37,487 nt of DNA from positions 1 through 37,487 of the forward strand of contig JAJYHP010000045.1 in assembly GCA_021784715.1 (NCBI GenBank), given 5' to 3'. This DNA comes from a bacterium. Lineage in GTDB: Bacteria; Eremiobacterota; Eremiobacteria; Baltobacterales; Baltobacteraceae. The translations under genes were made by a program, and so were the position numbers. Shown in pieces: positions 1 to 8,653 of the stretch. The notes under the pieces are model-generated. The model was not told the DNA's origin. It ran no database searches and saw only the letters and a list, made by a program, of their open reading frames with translations. Within the stretch, counting starts at the first letter, position 1; each line of letters opens with the position of its first letter.

Positions 1-106
1 GCGGGCGGGAATCACCCTGCCCGGAGCAAAATCCGAACCCGAGGTGGGTCACATTTAGTCCGGCGATATCGCCCCAAGGTGGGTCAATTTTCAACCGGCG
101 TTAACA
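1..106. mobile_element. Terminal end of an IS21-family-like insertion sequence (partial)
   Basis: Read on the minus strand, position 106 begins TGTTAACGCCGGTTGAAAAT, followed by TGACCCACC. This matches the general look of IS21-family ends: a 5'-TG tip, a GCCGGTTGA block and repeated TGACCCACC transposase-binding blocks. Two imperfect direct repeats of about 27 bases, each starting aggtgggtca, lie at 42-68 and 77-103. No transposase gene is visible because the element runs off the window, so family assignment rests on the terminal sequence alone. The element interrupts the adjacent methylase gene: the in-frame TGA ending that ORF (91-93) lies inside the IS end. The target duplication cannot be tested without the other end. 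Confidence 0.7.
42..103. repeat. Tandem imperfect direct repeats within the IS end
   Basis: Two copies (42-68 and 77-103) share the leading aggtgggtca, a central ttt and a trailing ccggcg, offset by 35 bases. Several subterminal repeats are typical of IS21-type ends, where they bind the IstA transposase. The outer copy runs almost to the IS tip at 106. Confidence 0.65.
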
Positions 107-3100
107 TCAGAGGCCGGCCGTGTAAATCGCCACCAAATGTCGCGGCGGCTCCTGTCGCGGTTTTTATCACGATCCGGCTTGACGCGCTTCCGAACAATGG
201 CAATTACGTCGGTGTATTCCTCCGCGCGTTCGAGCGGCCAGTCGAAGAAGTTAATCACCCAACGGCTCGGGCTTGCATCCGGGCGCGAACAGAGATCCTC
301 GGCATTGAGATACGGGAAAAGCACCTCGCGGTTGCGCGGATCTCGCGCGATGAGTTCGGCGGCTTCCTTCGGCGTCATCGTGAATCCCATGCCCAGGACG
401 TACGAGCCAATAAATGCCTTCCCCGCATTTGCACGTAGCCGAAAGGGATTTCCCTGTACTCGTGTTCCGGGAAGCAGGAGTGGTGAGATCGTGCTGACCT
501 CAACGCCGTCGAGAACAGCGGGCGCGACCGTTCCCGCTGCCGTTAGCCGCTGCGCGGACTGACGGAAAGCGGCAACGCCGACAACAGGCGGCGGTGGCGC
601 TTCAAGCCACACCTGTGCGATGTGAACGCCGGCTGCACCGGGCCACGGGCGGCTCCCAAAAGCGCGCGCGATGCGCCAGCCTCGCCCTACGAGCGCATCG
701 AGCCCTACCTCGCGCGTATCACCCTGCGCGATCGTGTTGACGGCGAGAAAAGCGAAGCGGCTGCTGAGTTCTGCGGCTCGCAGGAAAAAATACGCGACGA
801 GATCGGCGCTTCCGCGGCGTCCGGCCGCAAGCTCTTGCACCAAGTATTGCCGAAAAGCCGTACCGAGATTTCCGGTGATCAGTTGCCCGCCCATAAACGG
901 CGGGTTGCCGATCATCAAGTCGAAGCCTCCGCGCTTAAAAACCTCGGCAAACGCGAGCGGCCAGTGAAACGTGACGCGGTCTTGGCGCTCCGAACGCAGG
1001 CGTTCAATTGCAGCGCGGCGGTCGAGCTCGGTCGTGTGCCGATCGAGCGCGGCGCGAATCCGTGTGCCCAGTTCGAGAAATGCCGCGTTTCGTTTCTTCT
1101 CCGATTGTCCGGCGGTTGCGAGCGCCGTCAATACGATCGCGTCGGCGACGACGTTGACCCGGTCGAGCACGCGGTCGGCTTCTTCGTTCAGCCTGCGTTT
1201 GGCGTCGGCATCGCGCACGGTTCGCGATGGCAACGCTTCGAGTTCCTCGCGCAGCCGAACCGCTTCGTCGACGAGTTTCGTAACGGCCTCGGTTGCATCG
1301 AAGAGCGCGCCGTCGTAGAGCGCGCGCCCCGCCTCGGGATTGGTATGAACGAAGCGCACTTGGTCGAGCGAGGTGAGGCCGAGCAGCGAGTCGCCGTGGC
1401 GAATTGCGTGGTCGAGGAAACTGAACGGGCGCTCGCGCCCGAGGGTGACGAGCCAGAGCGAGAGCTTCGCCATCTCGACGGCCATCGCGTCGCGGTCGAC
1501 GCCGTAGAGGCAGCGGTCGACGACCGCGCGCCTCGCATCGAGGGTGAGCTCGTCGCGATCGGCGCGCGCTCGTTCGGGGTCTTCCTCGATCCACGCTTCG
1601 ACAACGCGGTCGGCAAGATAGCGGCACGCCGCGACGAGAAACGCGCCCGAGCCGACGGCGGGGTCGCAGATGCGTAGATTCAGCAGCTCGGCCGATGGGC
1701 GCAGGCCCGGCGTATAGACCAGCGGTTCGAGCGCGTAGCGCACCATCTCTTCGGCAAGTTCGCTCGGCGTATATTCGGTGCCCGAATCGCGGCGTGCTCG
1801 CGTCTGTTTCACCACCAGGCTACCGGCGGGGAAGATGGTCGGAAGATCGTGCAAGTCGGTATCGAGGCAATAGACGATCGGCGCGATGCGCTCGGCGAGC
1901 CGTTCGTCGTTTCCACACGCCGTCTTCAGGCGCCGACGCATCTGCGGGTCGCTCGCAATGCCGCGTCCGCGTTCGATCAGTTTCCCGACCGCGCTTACGC
2001 TCTTTTTCGTGGCATCGACGAGAAACGAGACGAGCGTCCCCTCGCCGTCGCCTGCAGCGCGCTCGAGATCGCGCAGCGGAATCTCGGCTTCGTCGCCGGA
2101 TCGCCCGATGAGTCGCACGTAGATCTCCTCGACGCGCTCCGCACCGTGGTCGAGCAAGCCTTCGTAGACGCGGCCGATCTGTTCGACATCGAGCGTGCGA
2201 TAGGAAAGGCGACGGCGCGCATTCGTTCCGGGTTCGGCGATCGTCTGAATCGCTTCGAGAATCGCACGCACGGTGAGATCGTCGACCGGAAAGTTTTCAA
2301 GAAAGGCAAAGCGCTCCGGGTCGAAGAGGCGCCCGCCGTACGCAGGCAGGCGCAGACGATCGTGAGCGATGCCGAAATAGATAGCGCGAAAGAGCGCGAG
2401 CAAGCGCTGCCAAGCCGCGCTGCGCCGTTCCAGCGGTGCATCGCCTTCAATGCTCGCCTGCTCGTCGAGCTGTTCGCGCAATTTCGATGCGGCGTAGTGT
2501 TCGGCGTAGAGCGGCTCGTCGAGCGGCAGCAAATGCCGCTCTTCGGCGTAGAGTAAAAAGACGAGGCGCATCAGGACGGTGACGGCGGCTTCGTAGACTT
2601 CCTGCGGGGAGGTGTCGTGCAAGAGCGCGACTTGATGTTCGAGATTCACGCGCGAGATCGCACCGACGAGCAGTTCGACCGCCTGGCGCACCTGATAGCC
2701 AAGCCGGTCAGTGACTTCGCTCTGTTTTTTTGCCGATTCCTCGAAGAGTGCCTCGATCTGCATCTTCTCTGCGACGGCGAAGAAACGGGCCGCGCCGAAG
2801 AGGCTCAAGAATGCGCGCAGCACCTCGCGCTCGGCACTCTCGAGAAAGAGCGTTGTCTCCCAGGTGGCGTGGCCGCCCGGGCCCTCGGCCGGAACCCAGA
2901 GCGTGGCGATGCGTTCGCCATCGGTTGCGATGCCGATGCGGATATCGTGCGCGCGACAGAGCTGCGCGGCGCGGTCGATCGGCGAGGCGTTCCAGCGCTC
3001 CCCCGCGATGCGTTTCTCCAACGGTGTACCGTGCGGAAAACGGAGCACGATCGCCCGCGCTTTGCCGCGCTCGGGATCGTCGAGGATCGCATCGGCATGG

Positions 3101-3393
3101 ATCGCGATGGCGTGCTCGGGTATCGCGAGGTTGTATCGTGCCGCGGCCTCACCGGTGCGAAAACGTTCGCCCCATCCTAACGCTCCGCGCAGTAGCCAGT
3201 GCAACCACGCATCCCACGCGGATTCGTCCTCGGTCGCAGGGTAGCGGTCGTGGAGAGCGTCGCGGATCGCGTTCGGGAGCGTGTCGAAGCCTTGCGGGAA
3301 GGCTTGGCGCAAAACCGGCGTGGTGAGGAATTGCCCCTCCGGTTCGATGAGGCGCAGCCACGCGGCATCCTCGGTACGGCGTCGTGCCCTCAT
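91..3393 (-). CDS. drmMI: DISARM-type N6-adenine DNA methylase, 3' end cut off by an IS (DrmMI-like)
   Basis: The surviving product has 1100 residues. An N-terminal half of unassigned helical sequence is followed by a YTPSELAEEMV stretch (about 541-551), the SAM-binding motif DPAVGSGAF (577-585) and the adenine-methylase catalytic motif NPPF (830-833), the order seen in Eco57I/PglX-like enzymes. It should modify host DNA so that the partner nuclease or helicase complex spares it. The start overlaps the end of drmD by 4 bases (ATGA), so the two are translationally coupled. The protein stops just after a DIWWRF motif that in relatives is followed by a long target-recognition region. The last codons (DVNAG, stop) read into the IS end at 1-106, so the C-terminus is lost and the enzyme is probably inactive or altered. 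A BREX PglX-like or type IIG enzyme is the alternative; the drmD neighbour favours DISARM. Confidence 0.8.
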   Translation of the reverse strand: MRARRRTEDAAWLRLIEPEGQFLTTPVLRQAFPQGFDTLPNAIRDALHDRYPATEDESAWDAWLHWLLRGALGWGERFRTGEAAARYNLAIPEHAIAIHADAILDDPERGKARAIVLRFPHGTPLEKRIAGERWNASPIDRAAQLCRAHDIRIGIATDGERIATLWVPAEGPGGHATWETTLFLESAEREVLRAFLSLFGAARFFAVAEKMQIEALFEESAKKQSEVTDRLGYQVRQAVELLVGAISRVNLEHQVALLHDTSPQEVYEAAVTVLMRLVFLLYAEERHLLPLDEPLYAEHYAASKLREQLDEQASIEGDAPLERRSAAWQRLLALFRAIYFGIAHDRLRLPAYGGRLFDPERFAFLENFPVDDLTVRAILEAIQTIAEPGTNARRRLSYRTLDVEQIGRVYEGLLDHGAERVEEIYVRLIGRSGDEAEIPLRDLERAAGDGEGTLVSFLVDATKKSVSAVGKLIERGRGIASDPQMRRRLKTACGNDERLAERIAPIVYCLDTDLHDLPTIFPAGSLVVKQTRARRDSGTEYTPSELAEEMVRYALEPLVYTPGLRPSAELLNLRICDPAVGSGAFLVAACRYLADRVVEAWIEEDPERARADRDELTLDARRAVVDRCLYGVDRDAMAVEMAKLSLWLVTLGRERPFSFLDHAIRHGDSLLGLTSLDQVRFVHTNPEAGRALYDGALFDATEAVTKLVDEAVRLREELEALPSRTVRDADAKRRLNEEADRVLDRVNVVADAIVLTALATAGQSEKKRNAAFLELGTRIRAALDRHTTELDRRAAIERLRSERQDRVTFHWPLAFAEVFKRGGFDLMIGNPPFMGGQLITGNLGTAFRQYLVQELAAGRRGSADLVAYFFLRAAELSSRFAFLAVNTIAQGDTREVGLDALVGRGWRIARAFGSRPWPGAAGVHIAQVWLEAPPPPVVGVAAFRQSAQRLTAAGTVAPAVLDGVEVSTISPLLLPGTRVQGNPFRLRANAGKAFIGSYVLGMGFTMTPKEAAELIARDPRNREVLFPYLNAEDLCSRPDASPSRWVINFFDWPLERAEEYTDVIAIVRKRVKPDRDKNRDRSRRDIWWRFTRPASDVNAG

Positions 3394-6300
3394 GTCCGCC
3401 GTGCTCCGAGGATGTCAAGGTTGACGCCGGCCAGCCGCCGTGGAACGAGGAACGTGATCGCGGCCGGGAAGGCGATGTCCCGTGGATCTTCGTAGCGACG
3501 CCGGAGACGCTCTGTTTCGCGAACGATTTCATCGGGAATCTCATCGAGTCGGTGACGGAGTGCGGCAAGATCGCTTTTCACCTGCCCGCGCTCACCGCTG
3601 TTGGCGGCATCGAACAGACTGAGTTGCTCCGAGCGGCCGCTCTCCGCCGCCTCCAGCTCCCGCGAGATCGCGGTGTGGAGTTGCATCATCACCGTGCGCA
3701 GCGAGGCTTCCTCGCTCGCTGCGCGTTCGGTCAGCATGCGCAGCATGCGGTCGTGCAACTCGGCTGCGCGCGCGTTCATCGCAGCGAAAAGCGGATCGCG
3801 AATGCGCTCCCACGCCTCAGCGATCTCTTCTTGGTGGTGCAGGGGCAGTTGCTCGTCGCCGCGTGCGGCGAGCGCCGCTCGCGTCTCGCCGACGTTGAGC
3901 CTCGCAAAGCCGGTGCGGCCGCCGAGGCGCCCACCTGCGTTGAAAAGTTGCTCGTGGAGCCGAAAACCGTCGCTGCCCATGATGACCAGCCGCGCATCGA
4001 GAATCACCGTCGGCTCGGCGAGGTCGGCATCCTCGACGAGGCGCCCGGTGACGCGGGCTAATTTCGCGTCGCGGGCGCGCGCCCATATCTCGGCGCGCAG
4101 CAAGCGCATCGCCTGCATCACCAAGGGGTGGCCGAGGTGCGCAAGCACGACATCTTCGCGTTCGTTCGAACCGGCGTTATCGAAGGTGATCGGCAGCCGC
4201 TTCCCGGTGAGCGGATGGTAGAGATTCTCACAGGCCGACGCCCAGGAGCGCGTCAGATCGGGCACGGCGTAGGCCGCGAGCGGCGAGCCGCCCGGCCGCG
4301 TCGGCGGCAGTGTAATCGGTTCGAGCGGAGACTGTCGGCCGAGCTCGAGCCCCACCTGCACGACGCGTTCGACTGCATCGGGCGTAATACCGAGTTCATC
4401 GATCGAGGTGAGGACGCGCTCGTGCATCTCGTCGACGCGCGCGCGTAATTCGCGCTCGGCTCTTAGCACGGCCGTTGAGTCTTGCCGCTGCAGTTGGATC
4501 TTATTGAGATCGCTGGGGCGCCCAAGCATCGCGCTTTCGACCTCGGTTGCAAGAACCGCGCCTGCCGAACCGAGGTCGTGGCGGATCGTTTCCAACTTTG
4601 TGGCAGCACGGAAGAGAAAATCGAGATCGCCCTCAAGCGTGCCGGTGTGCTCGCCGAAGCCGGCGCCGACGAAGTGGTAGATGAACACCTTCGGCTGCGG
4701 CTGTCCATGCCGATCGATGCGGCCGTTGCGTTGTTCGAGCCGATTAGGATTGAAGGGAATCTCAACGTGGATCATGCGGGCGCAATGGCGCTGGAGATCG
4801 ATTCCTTCGCTCGCGGTATCGGTCGCCAGAAGAATACGTACCGGGTCGTTGGCCGGGTCGCTCTGGAACGCCGCTTTAATGCGCTCGCGCTCTTCGGCAT
4901 CCATGCCGCCGTATAGCAAGCGCACGCGATTGCCGCCGAGCCCTTCGCTCACGAGCAGCCGATGGAGCCAGGCTTGCGTGTCGCGATATTCGGTGAAAAT
5001 AATGACGCGCTCGTCTTCAAACGAGCGCAACCGCGCGATCAAGGCGCGAGCCTTTTCGTCAGCGCGCTGTGCGTTGCTCTGCGCCCATGCGTGCATGCGC
5101 TCGAGCAGCGCGCGTTGCTCGTCGTCGAGGGGCGCGGAGACGCGTGCGACGCGACCGAGGAGATCGCGCTCGGCCTCTTCGCGGTCATCATCGGTTTCGT
5201 AATCGTCGTTGAGTCGGTCGAACGCATCGCGGAGGCGATCGGGGTCGTCATCGTCTCGTTGCGCCGAGATCGTGCTCATGTGTGCGGAAAGCGTGCTTGC
5301 GAATGCCGCGGGCGAAGAGAAGAGGCGCTTCTTCAAAAGCAGCGTGATGAGATCGGTTGCGTGTGCGCCCTGATTCAACGAAGCGCGTGCGCGCCGCAAG
5401 CGCGCGTATTCCTCGAGCATCGCATGGATATCGCGCTCGCTCTGCGGATACGACACCTCGATTTTTTCTAAAATGCGCTCGGGGAAGCGCGGCGTGCCAT
5501 CGGCGGCCGGCCCAAGCGCACGAATATCGACTTTCATGCGACGGATCTGCGCGTTCTGCAACGCGAGCGGATCGGGCTTGACTCCGCGAGCAAAGCGCTG
5601 CGGGTCGAGCAGTTCTAGTAATGAGGTAAAGGAGATCGCATACCCGTTATGCGGTGTCGCCGAGAGAAAGAGCCGATGTTCGGAGTGCGGAGCGAGAAAA
5701 CGAAGCAGCATCGTCCGATCTGACGGGCGTGCGTACTTGCCTTTGCCGGCCGGAGCGCACTGGTGCGCCTCGTCGACGACGAGCATATCGATTTTGCGTG
5801 GATACGCGTTGCGGTCGGGCGGAAGATACTCGCGCAATAACCGCATGGGGCGCTCCATTTTCAGCCAATCGAAGCTGACGATGAGGCGGGGAAAATGCCC
5901 GAAGATGTTGGCGTTCAGCCCGCGCTCGCGGCGGAGCAGGCGGACCGCTTCGGCGTCGACGATCCGAAATTCCAACCCGAAACGGTTCTCCATCTCGGCC
6001 TTCCACTTCAGGCAGAGAGATGGCGGGCAGAGCACCCACGCGGTGCGCACGCGATGGCGCAGGGTTAGTTCTTGAATGATGAGCCCGGCTTCGATGGTTT
6101 TGCCGAGCCCAACGTCGTCGGCGATAAGGAGATTGACGCGGGCCATCTCCAACGCGCGCACGACCGGATCGAGCTGATAATCCTCGATGGTGATCCCCGA
6201 GCGGAACGGCGCTTGCAGCGTGCGGAGATCGGCCGAAGCGATCGCGCCCCAGCGGACCGCGTCGAGGAAGGTACGCAACCGCTCCGGAGAGTCGAATTCG

Positions 6301-6551
6301 CCGGCGCGCGGCGTCGGCAGACTGCCCGTCTCGCGAATGCTGGTTCCGGGCTCGATCTCCCATACGACGGTCAACTCGTCGCCGAGCCCGTCGTCTTCGA
6401 CCGAGGAGAGTTCGACGAGGTGCTGCTGCCGTTCGCCGGCTGCGATATCGAGGGGGAGCGCACTCGGGACGACCGCCTTTACGATCCAGAAGCGGTCTCG
6501 AACGGAGACAAGTTGCCCCTCTTCAGGGGCCGGCGGCGCCGCGAGCAGCAT
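3390..6551 (-). CDS. drmD: SNF2-family helicase of a DISARM class 1-like system (DrmD-like)
   Basis: A 1053-residue superfamily 2 ATPase. Visible motifs, in order, are Walker A DDVGLGKT (145-152), DEAH (260-263), SATPHNG (297-303), IIFTEYRDT (about 517-525), LLATDTASEGIDL (574-586) and QRNGRIDRHGQ (607-617). A long C-terminal region of about 430 residues, rich in charged helices, follows. In class 1 DISARM the order is drmD, drmMI, drmA, drmB, drmC, and here the next gene is the methylase, overlapping by 4 bases. The family length is about 1000-1100 residues, so this copy looks complete. No clear Shine-Dalgarno precedes the ATG at 6551. A free-standing SNF2 helicase of another restriction system is possible but less likely given the pairing. 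Confidence 0.8.
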   Translation of the reverse strand: MLLAAPPAPEEGQLVSVRDRFWIVKAVVPSALPLDIAAGERQQHLVELSSVEDDGLGDELTVVWEIEPGTSIRETGSLPTPRAGEFDSPERLRTFLDAVRWGAIASADLRTLQAPFRSGITIEDYQLDPVVRALEMARVNLLIADDVGLGKTIEAGLIIQELTLRHRVRTAWVLCPPSLCLKWKAEMENRFGLEFRIVDAEAVRLLRRERGLNANIFGHFPRLIVSFDWLKMERPMRLLREYLPPDRNAYPRKIDMLVVDEAHQCAPAGKGKYARPSDRTMLLRFLAPHSEHRLFLSATPHNGYAISFTSLLELLDPQRFARGVKPDPLALQNAQIRRMKVDIRALGPAADGTPRFPERILEKIEVSYPQSERDIHAMLEEYARLRRARASLNQGAHATDLITLLLKKRLFSSPAAFASTLSAHMSTISAQRDDDDPDRLRDAFDRLNDDYETDDDREEAERDLLGRVARVSAPLDDEQRALLERMHAWAQSNAQRADEKARALIARLRSFEDERVIIFTEYRDTQAWLHRLLVSEGLGGNRVRLLYGGMDAEERERIKAAFQSDPANDPVRILLATDTASEGIDLQRHCARMIHVEIPFNPNRLEQRNGRIDRHGQPQPKVFIYHFVGAGFGEHTGTLEGDLDFLFRAATKLETIRHDLGSAGAVLATEVESAMLGRPSDLNKIQLQRQDSTAVLRAERELRARVDEMHERVLTSIDELGITPDAVERVVQVGLELGRQSPLEPITLPPTRPGGSPLAAYAVPDLTRSWASACENLYHPLTGKRLPITFDNAGSNEREDVVLAHLGHPLVMQAMRLLRAEIWARARDAKLARVTGRLVEDADLAEPTVILDARLVIMGSDGFRLHEQLFNAGGRLGGRTGFARLNVGETRAALAARGDEQLPLHHQEEIAEAWERIRDPLFAAMNARAAELHDRMLRMLTERAASEEASLRTVMMQLHTAISRELEAAESGRSEQLSLFDAANSGERGQVKSDLAALRHRLDEIPDEIVRETERLRRRYEDPRDIAFPAAITFLVPRRLAGVNLDILGARRT

Positions 6552-6610
6552 ACCGCGCTAGATATGTTGTGCGACGAGGCGAGGCCTGCTGCAGCACTGC
6601 GCTTTTCGCG

Positions 6611-7072
6611 CTAGGATCGCGGGGTGATTCTTCCTCGGTCGTCCATATCGAAGAGGTTCCCTTTGGTCGCTTTCCCCGCGACTCGTTTAATTTCGGGCCA
6701 CCACCGGAAAAGCATGGCGGCCTGCTCGAACTTGTATTCTCTTTCCAAGTTGACGCTTTTCTTTCGAGGGTTGACGTAGGTTTTTGGAAGCCAAAATGCA
6801 ATCGCCCCGGAGTCGCGATAAGCTTGAGATTCGGCCGCATGCTTGCCACGGTTCTTTTTTTGCGCGTGGTCCGCGGTAATAATGATGTAGCCTTCGGCGG
6901 TCATTTCGGGAATGAATTTGGTGTCGAGGATGGGTCCCCGGCGGGTTGGATATTTATGTATGGTATGGGCGAGCTCGTGGCGGGCAGCAATATCGGAACG
7001 ATTTTCAGCTTCTAAACACCGCAACGCCTCGACGATCCGGTATGAGATATTTTCGTCAAAAAAGAATTTCAA
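6611..7072 (-). CDS. PIN-like (DUF5615-type) toxin of a toxin-antitoxin pair
   Basis: A 153-residue protein beginning KFFFDENIS, with the early Asp-Glu-Asn of DUF5615/Mut7-C-like PIN domains. A second acidic residue cluster lies in ILDTKFIPEM and the core strand YIIITADHAQK (about 81-91). Such proteins are VapC-like ribonucleases. It starts at TTG, overlapping the stop of the upstream DUF433 gene by 4 bases (TTGA at 7069-7072), the usual antitoxin-first arrangement. The C-terminal 60 residues, with WWPEIKR, are not recognised. Base composition is visibly lower in GC than the flanking drm genes, suggesting separate acquisition. Toxicity is inferred from the family and pairing. Confidence 0.65.
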   Translation of the reverse strand: MKFFFDENISYRIVEALRCLEAENRSDIAARHELAHTIHKYPTRRGPILDTKFIPEMTAEGYIIITADHAQKKNRGKHAAESQAYRDSGAIAFWLPKTYVNPRKKSVNLEREYKFEQAAMLFRWWPEIKRVAGKATKGNLFDMDDRGRITPRS

Positions 7073-7770
7073 GCGGCTTTTCGAAGCGCGGTTTCGTACT
7101 CAATAGCGTCCCGCACCGAAGTGACGCTCACGCCATACCAGTCCGCAACAGCTTCATCGCTTTCCCCTGAATTGCTCATTGCAAACAGCGTCGCGGTGGG
7201 GACACCCGTTTCTTTGTCAACCGGCGATCCAAATGCAACCCTGGGGTCGAGAATGACCGATCGTTCATTTCCGAGCGGGCTGAACTGCGCGGCTAAGCTG
7301 TCGACGTAGGACACGTCGGCAAGAATTGGATGGATAACCTCTTCGAAGAAGAGTTGCTGCCGGGAAAGTTCCTCGGCCTCCTCGCTGCCCTCCTCAGTGA
7401 AAATCCCGATCCCGTCCGTTCGATAGCCCTCGCGTGCAAAGGGGTGGTTGCCGTACTTTTCTCGACCGCGTTCATGGGCCCGACGAATTGCCTTGACCGT
7501 CACGCCTTTAGCGCGGAGTGCGGCGACGGTCATCAGTTCCATGAGTTGCGCAAACGTAAAAAGATACTCGCCCTCGACCAACAGCGGAGGGCCGATAATA
7601 GGTTTGAATTTCGCCAGTTCGGTGCGACTATGAGCCCAGCGCAGAAGCCGTCGATTGGTGGTCTCTTTTTGTACTCGATGACGAATAACGGCAGCTGACT
7701 CCGAGACGGAATATAGCCCCACACCAAGCAGGCAAGTGCCGCCTAATGCCACGCCGCTCTTCTTTGCCAT
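7069..7770 (-). CDS. DUF433-domain antitoxin with N-terminal MerR-like helix-turn-helix
   Basis: A 233-residue protein. The N-terminal section GVGLYSVSESA...NRRLLRWAHSR resembles the DNA-binding part of DUF433 antitoxins. The C-terminal section DPRVAFGSPV...ESDEAVADWYGVSVTSVRDAIEYE is the DUF433 domain, with the helix-turn-helix that contacts operator or toxin. The ATG at 7770 is chosen because aaggacgagctc gives an AGGA ribosome site upstream; the frame stays open as far as 8304 but would then run across higB on the other strand. It precedes and overlaps the PIN-like gene, forming a two-gene module. It probably represses its own promoter within 7771-7985, where I found no convincing -35/-10 pair. 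Confidence 0.65.
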   Translation of the reverse strand: MAKKSGVALGGTCLLGVGLYSVSESAAVIRHRVQKETTNRRLLRWAHSRTELAKFKPIIGPPLLVEGEYLFTFAQLMELMTVAALRAKGVTVKAIRRAHERGREKYGNHPFAREGYRTDGIGIFTEEGSEEAEELSRQQLFFEEVIHPILADVSYVDSLAAQFSPLGNERSVILDPRVAFGSPVDKETGVPTATLFAMSNSGESDEAVADWYGVSVTSVRDAIEYETALRKAA

Positions 7771-7983
7771 GAGCTCGTCCTTCGTCGAATGGCCCAACGC
7801 GTCCCCGTTATCGAGCAAAAGAGCGCGCCTACATAATATTTGGAGAGCAAAACGCCGATCCACGCAAGCCGCGCTCATAGGCCGACGATGCGAAACGACC
7901 GCTTTAAGGTTCCGAGAGCGATCGTGATTTGAGACAAGTAGCGTCCACATTCGCGATCGTGCGGGCCAATCGTGACAATGCAA

Positions 7984-8012
7984 TTGACGCCTGTCGCGCA
8001 ACAGGCTACAAT
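7984..8012 (+). promoter_or_regulatory. higBA promoter with inverted-repeat operator in the spacer
   Basis: TTGACG (7984-7989) and TACAAT (8007-8012) are separated by exactly 17 bases, a near-consensus sigma-70-type promoter. GCCTGT (7989-7994) and ACAGGC (8001-8006) form a perfect inverted repeat with a 6-base centre that fills the spacer. This is where a HigA dimer would block RNA polymerase. The higB GTG follows at 8036 behind a GAGGGG ribosome site. The binding protein is inferred. Confidence 0.7.
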
Positions 8013-8035
8013 GCCTCTGAGGGGAAAAATAGCGG

Positions 8036-8323
8036 GTGAAGATCGGCGACCGGGGTACCCGCGACATCTTCGATGGGCTAGCGACCGCCGAAGGCCGTCG
8101 AACGCTCCCGGGCGAGCTGCATGAAAAGGCGGGTAGACTGCTCGATCGGTTACAGGCCGCCGGCGCCCCGAGCGATCTTCGGACGCCTCGCGGCAACCGA
8201 CTCGAGAAGCTTCTGGGCGAGCGATCCGAGCAGTACAGCATTCGCATCAACGACCGATACCGTATCTGCTTCGCATGGGAAAATGGTGAAGCCGTTGATG
8301 TCATAATAACGGACTACCACTGA
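8036..8323 (+). CDS. higB: HigB-type RelE/ParE-family mRNA interferase toxin
   Basis: A 95-residue protein with the HigB pattern: short N-terminus with RDIFDG, then LPGELHEKAGRLLDRLQAA, LRTPRGNRLEKL and the conserved C-terminal stretch QYSIRINDRYRICFAW...VDVIITDYH. In the family these form a microbial-RNase fold that cleaves mRNA on the ribosome. The GTG start at 8036 gives the full family length and follows a GAGGGG ribosome site. The antitoxin higA begins 28 bases after the stop, in the toxin-first order typical of hig loci. Confidence 0.88.
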   Translation: MKIGDRGTRDIFDGLATAEGRRTLPGELHEKAGRLLDRLQAAGAPSDLRTPRGNRLEKLLGERSEQYSIRINDRYRICFAWENGEAVDVIITDYH

Positions 8324-8351
8324 TGGATGGGACGAAAGGATCGTACCGAGG

Positions 8352-8651
8352 ATGAAAATTTCGCAGCATCGCCGGCCGATTACACCGGGAGAGGTCCTGC
8401 GTGAGGATTACATCGAGCCGTTGGGCATGACGCAAGGAGCCTTTGCCGACGCGCTCGATGTCGATCGAACCACGGTCAACGAGATCGTGAACGGGCGACG
8501 CTCGGTGACACCCGAGATGGCGTTACGCCTTGCTCGCGTATTGAGTACGACGCCGCAGTACTGGCTGAACTTACAGAGGGCAGTCGATCTCTACGATGCC
8601 GAACACTCGCCCGTCGCTACGGAAGTTTCGTACCTGAAAGTACTGTTCTAG
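8352..8651 (+). CDS. higA: HigA-type antitoxin, XRE-family helix-turn-helix protein
   Basis: A 99-residue protein starting KISQHRRPITPGEVLREDYIE, the standard HigA opening, followed by an XRE helix-turn-helix (GMTQGAFADALDVDRTTVNEIVNG, about 26-49) and the tail LARVLSTTPQYWLNLQ. It neutralises HigB and represses the operon, probably through the inverted repeat at 7989-8006. Its TAG stop ends 2 bases before the stop of the Rieske gene on the other strand, leaving no room for a terminator between the convergent genes. Confidence 0.9.
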   Translation: MKISQHRRPITPGEVLREDYIEPLGMTQGAFADALDVDRTTVNEIVNGRRSVTPEMALRLARVLSTTPQYWLNLQRAVDLYDAEHSPVATEVSYLKVLF

Positions 8652-8653
8652 GC

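Noticed and set aside
622..1677. Long plus-strand frames across the methylase and helicase genes, for example a 351-residue frame
   Set aside because: They mirror the minus-strand drmMI and drmD codons in GC-rich DNA and show no domain sense; the minus frames carry clear motifs.
7771..8304. N-terminal extension of the DUF433 protein to 411 residues
   Set aside because: It would run antisense across higB and its promoter. The sequence is low-complexity Arg/Ser, and the ATG at 7770 has a ribosome site and fits the family.
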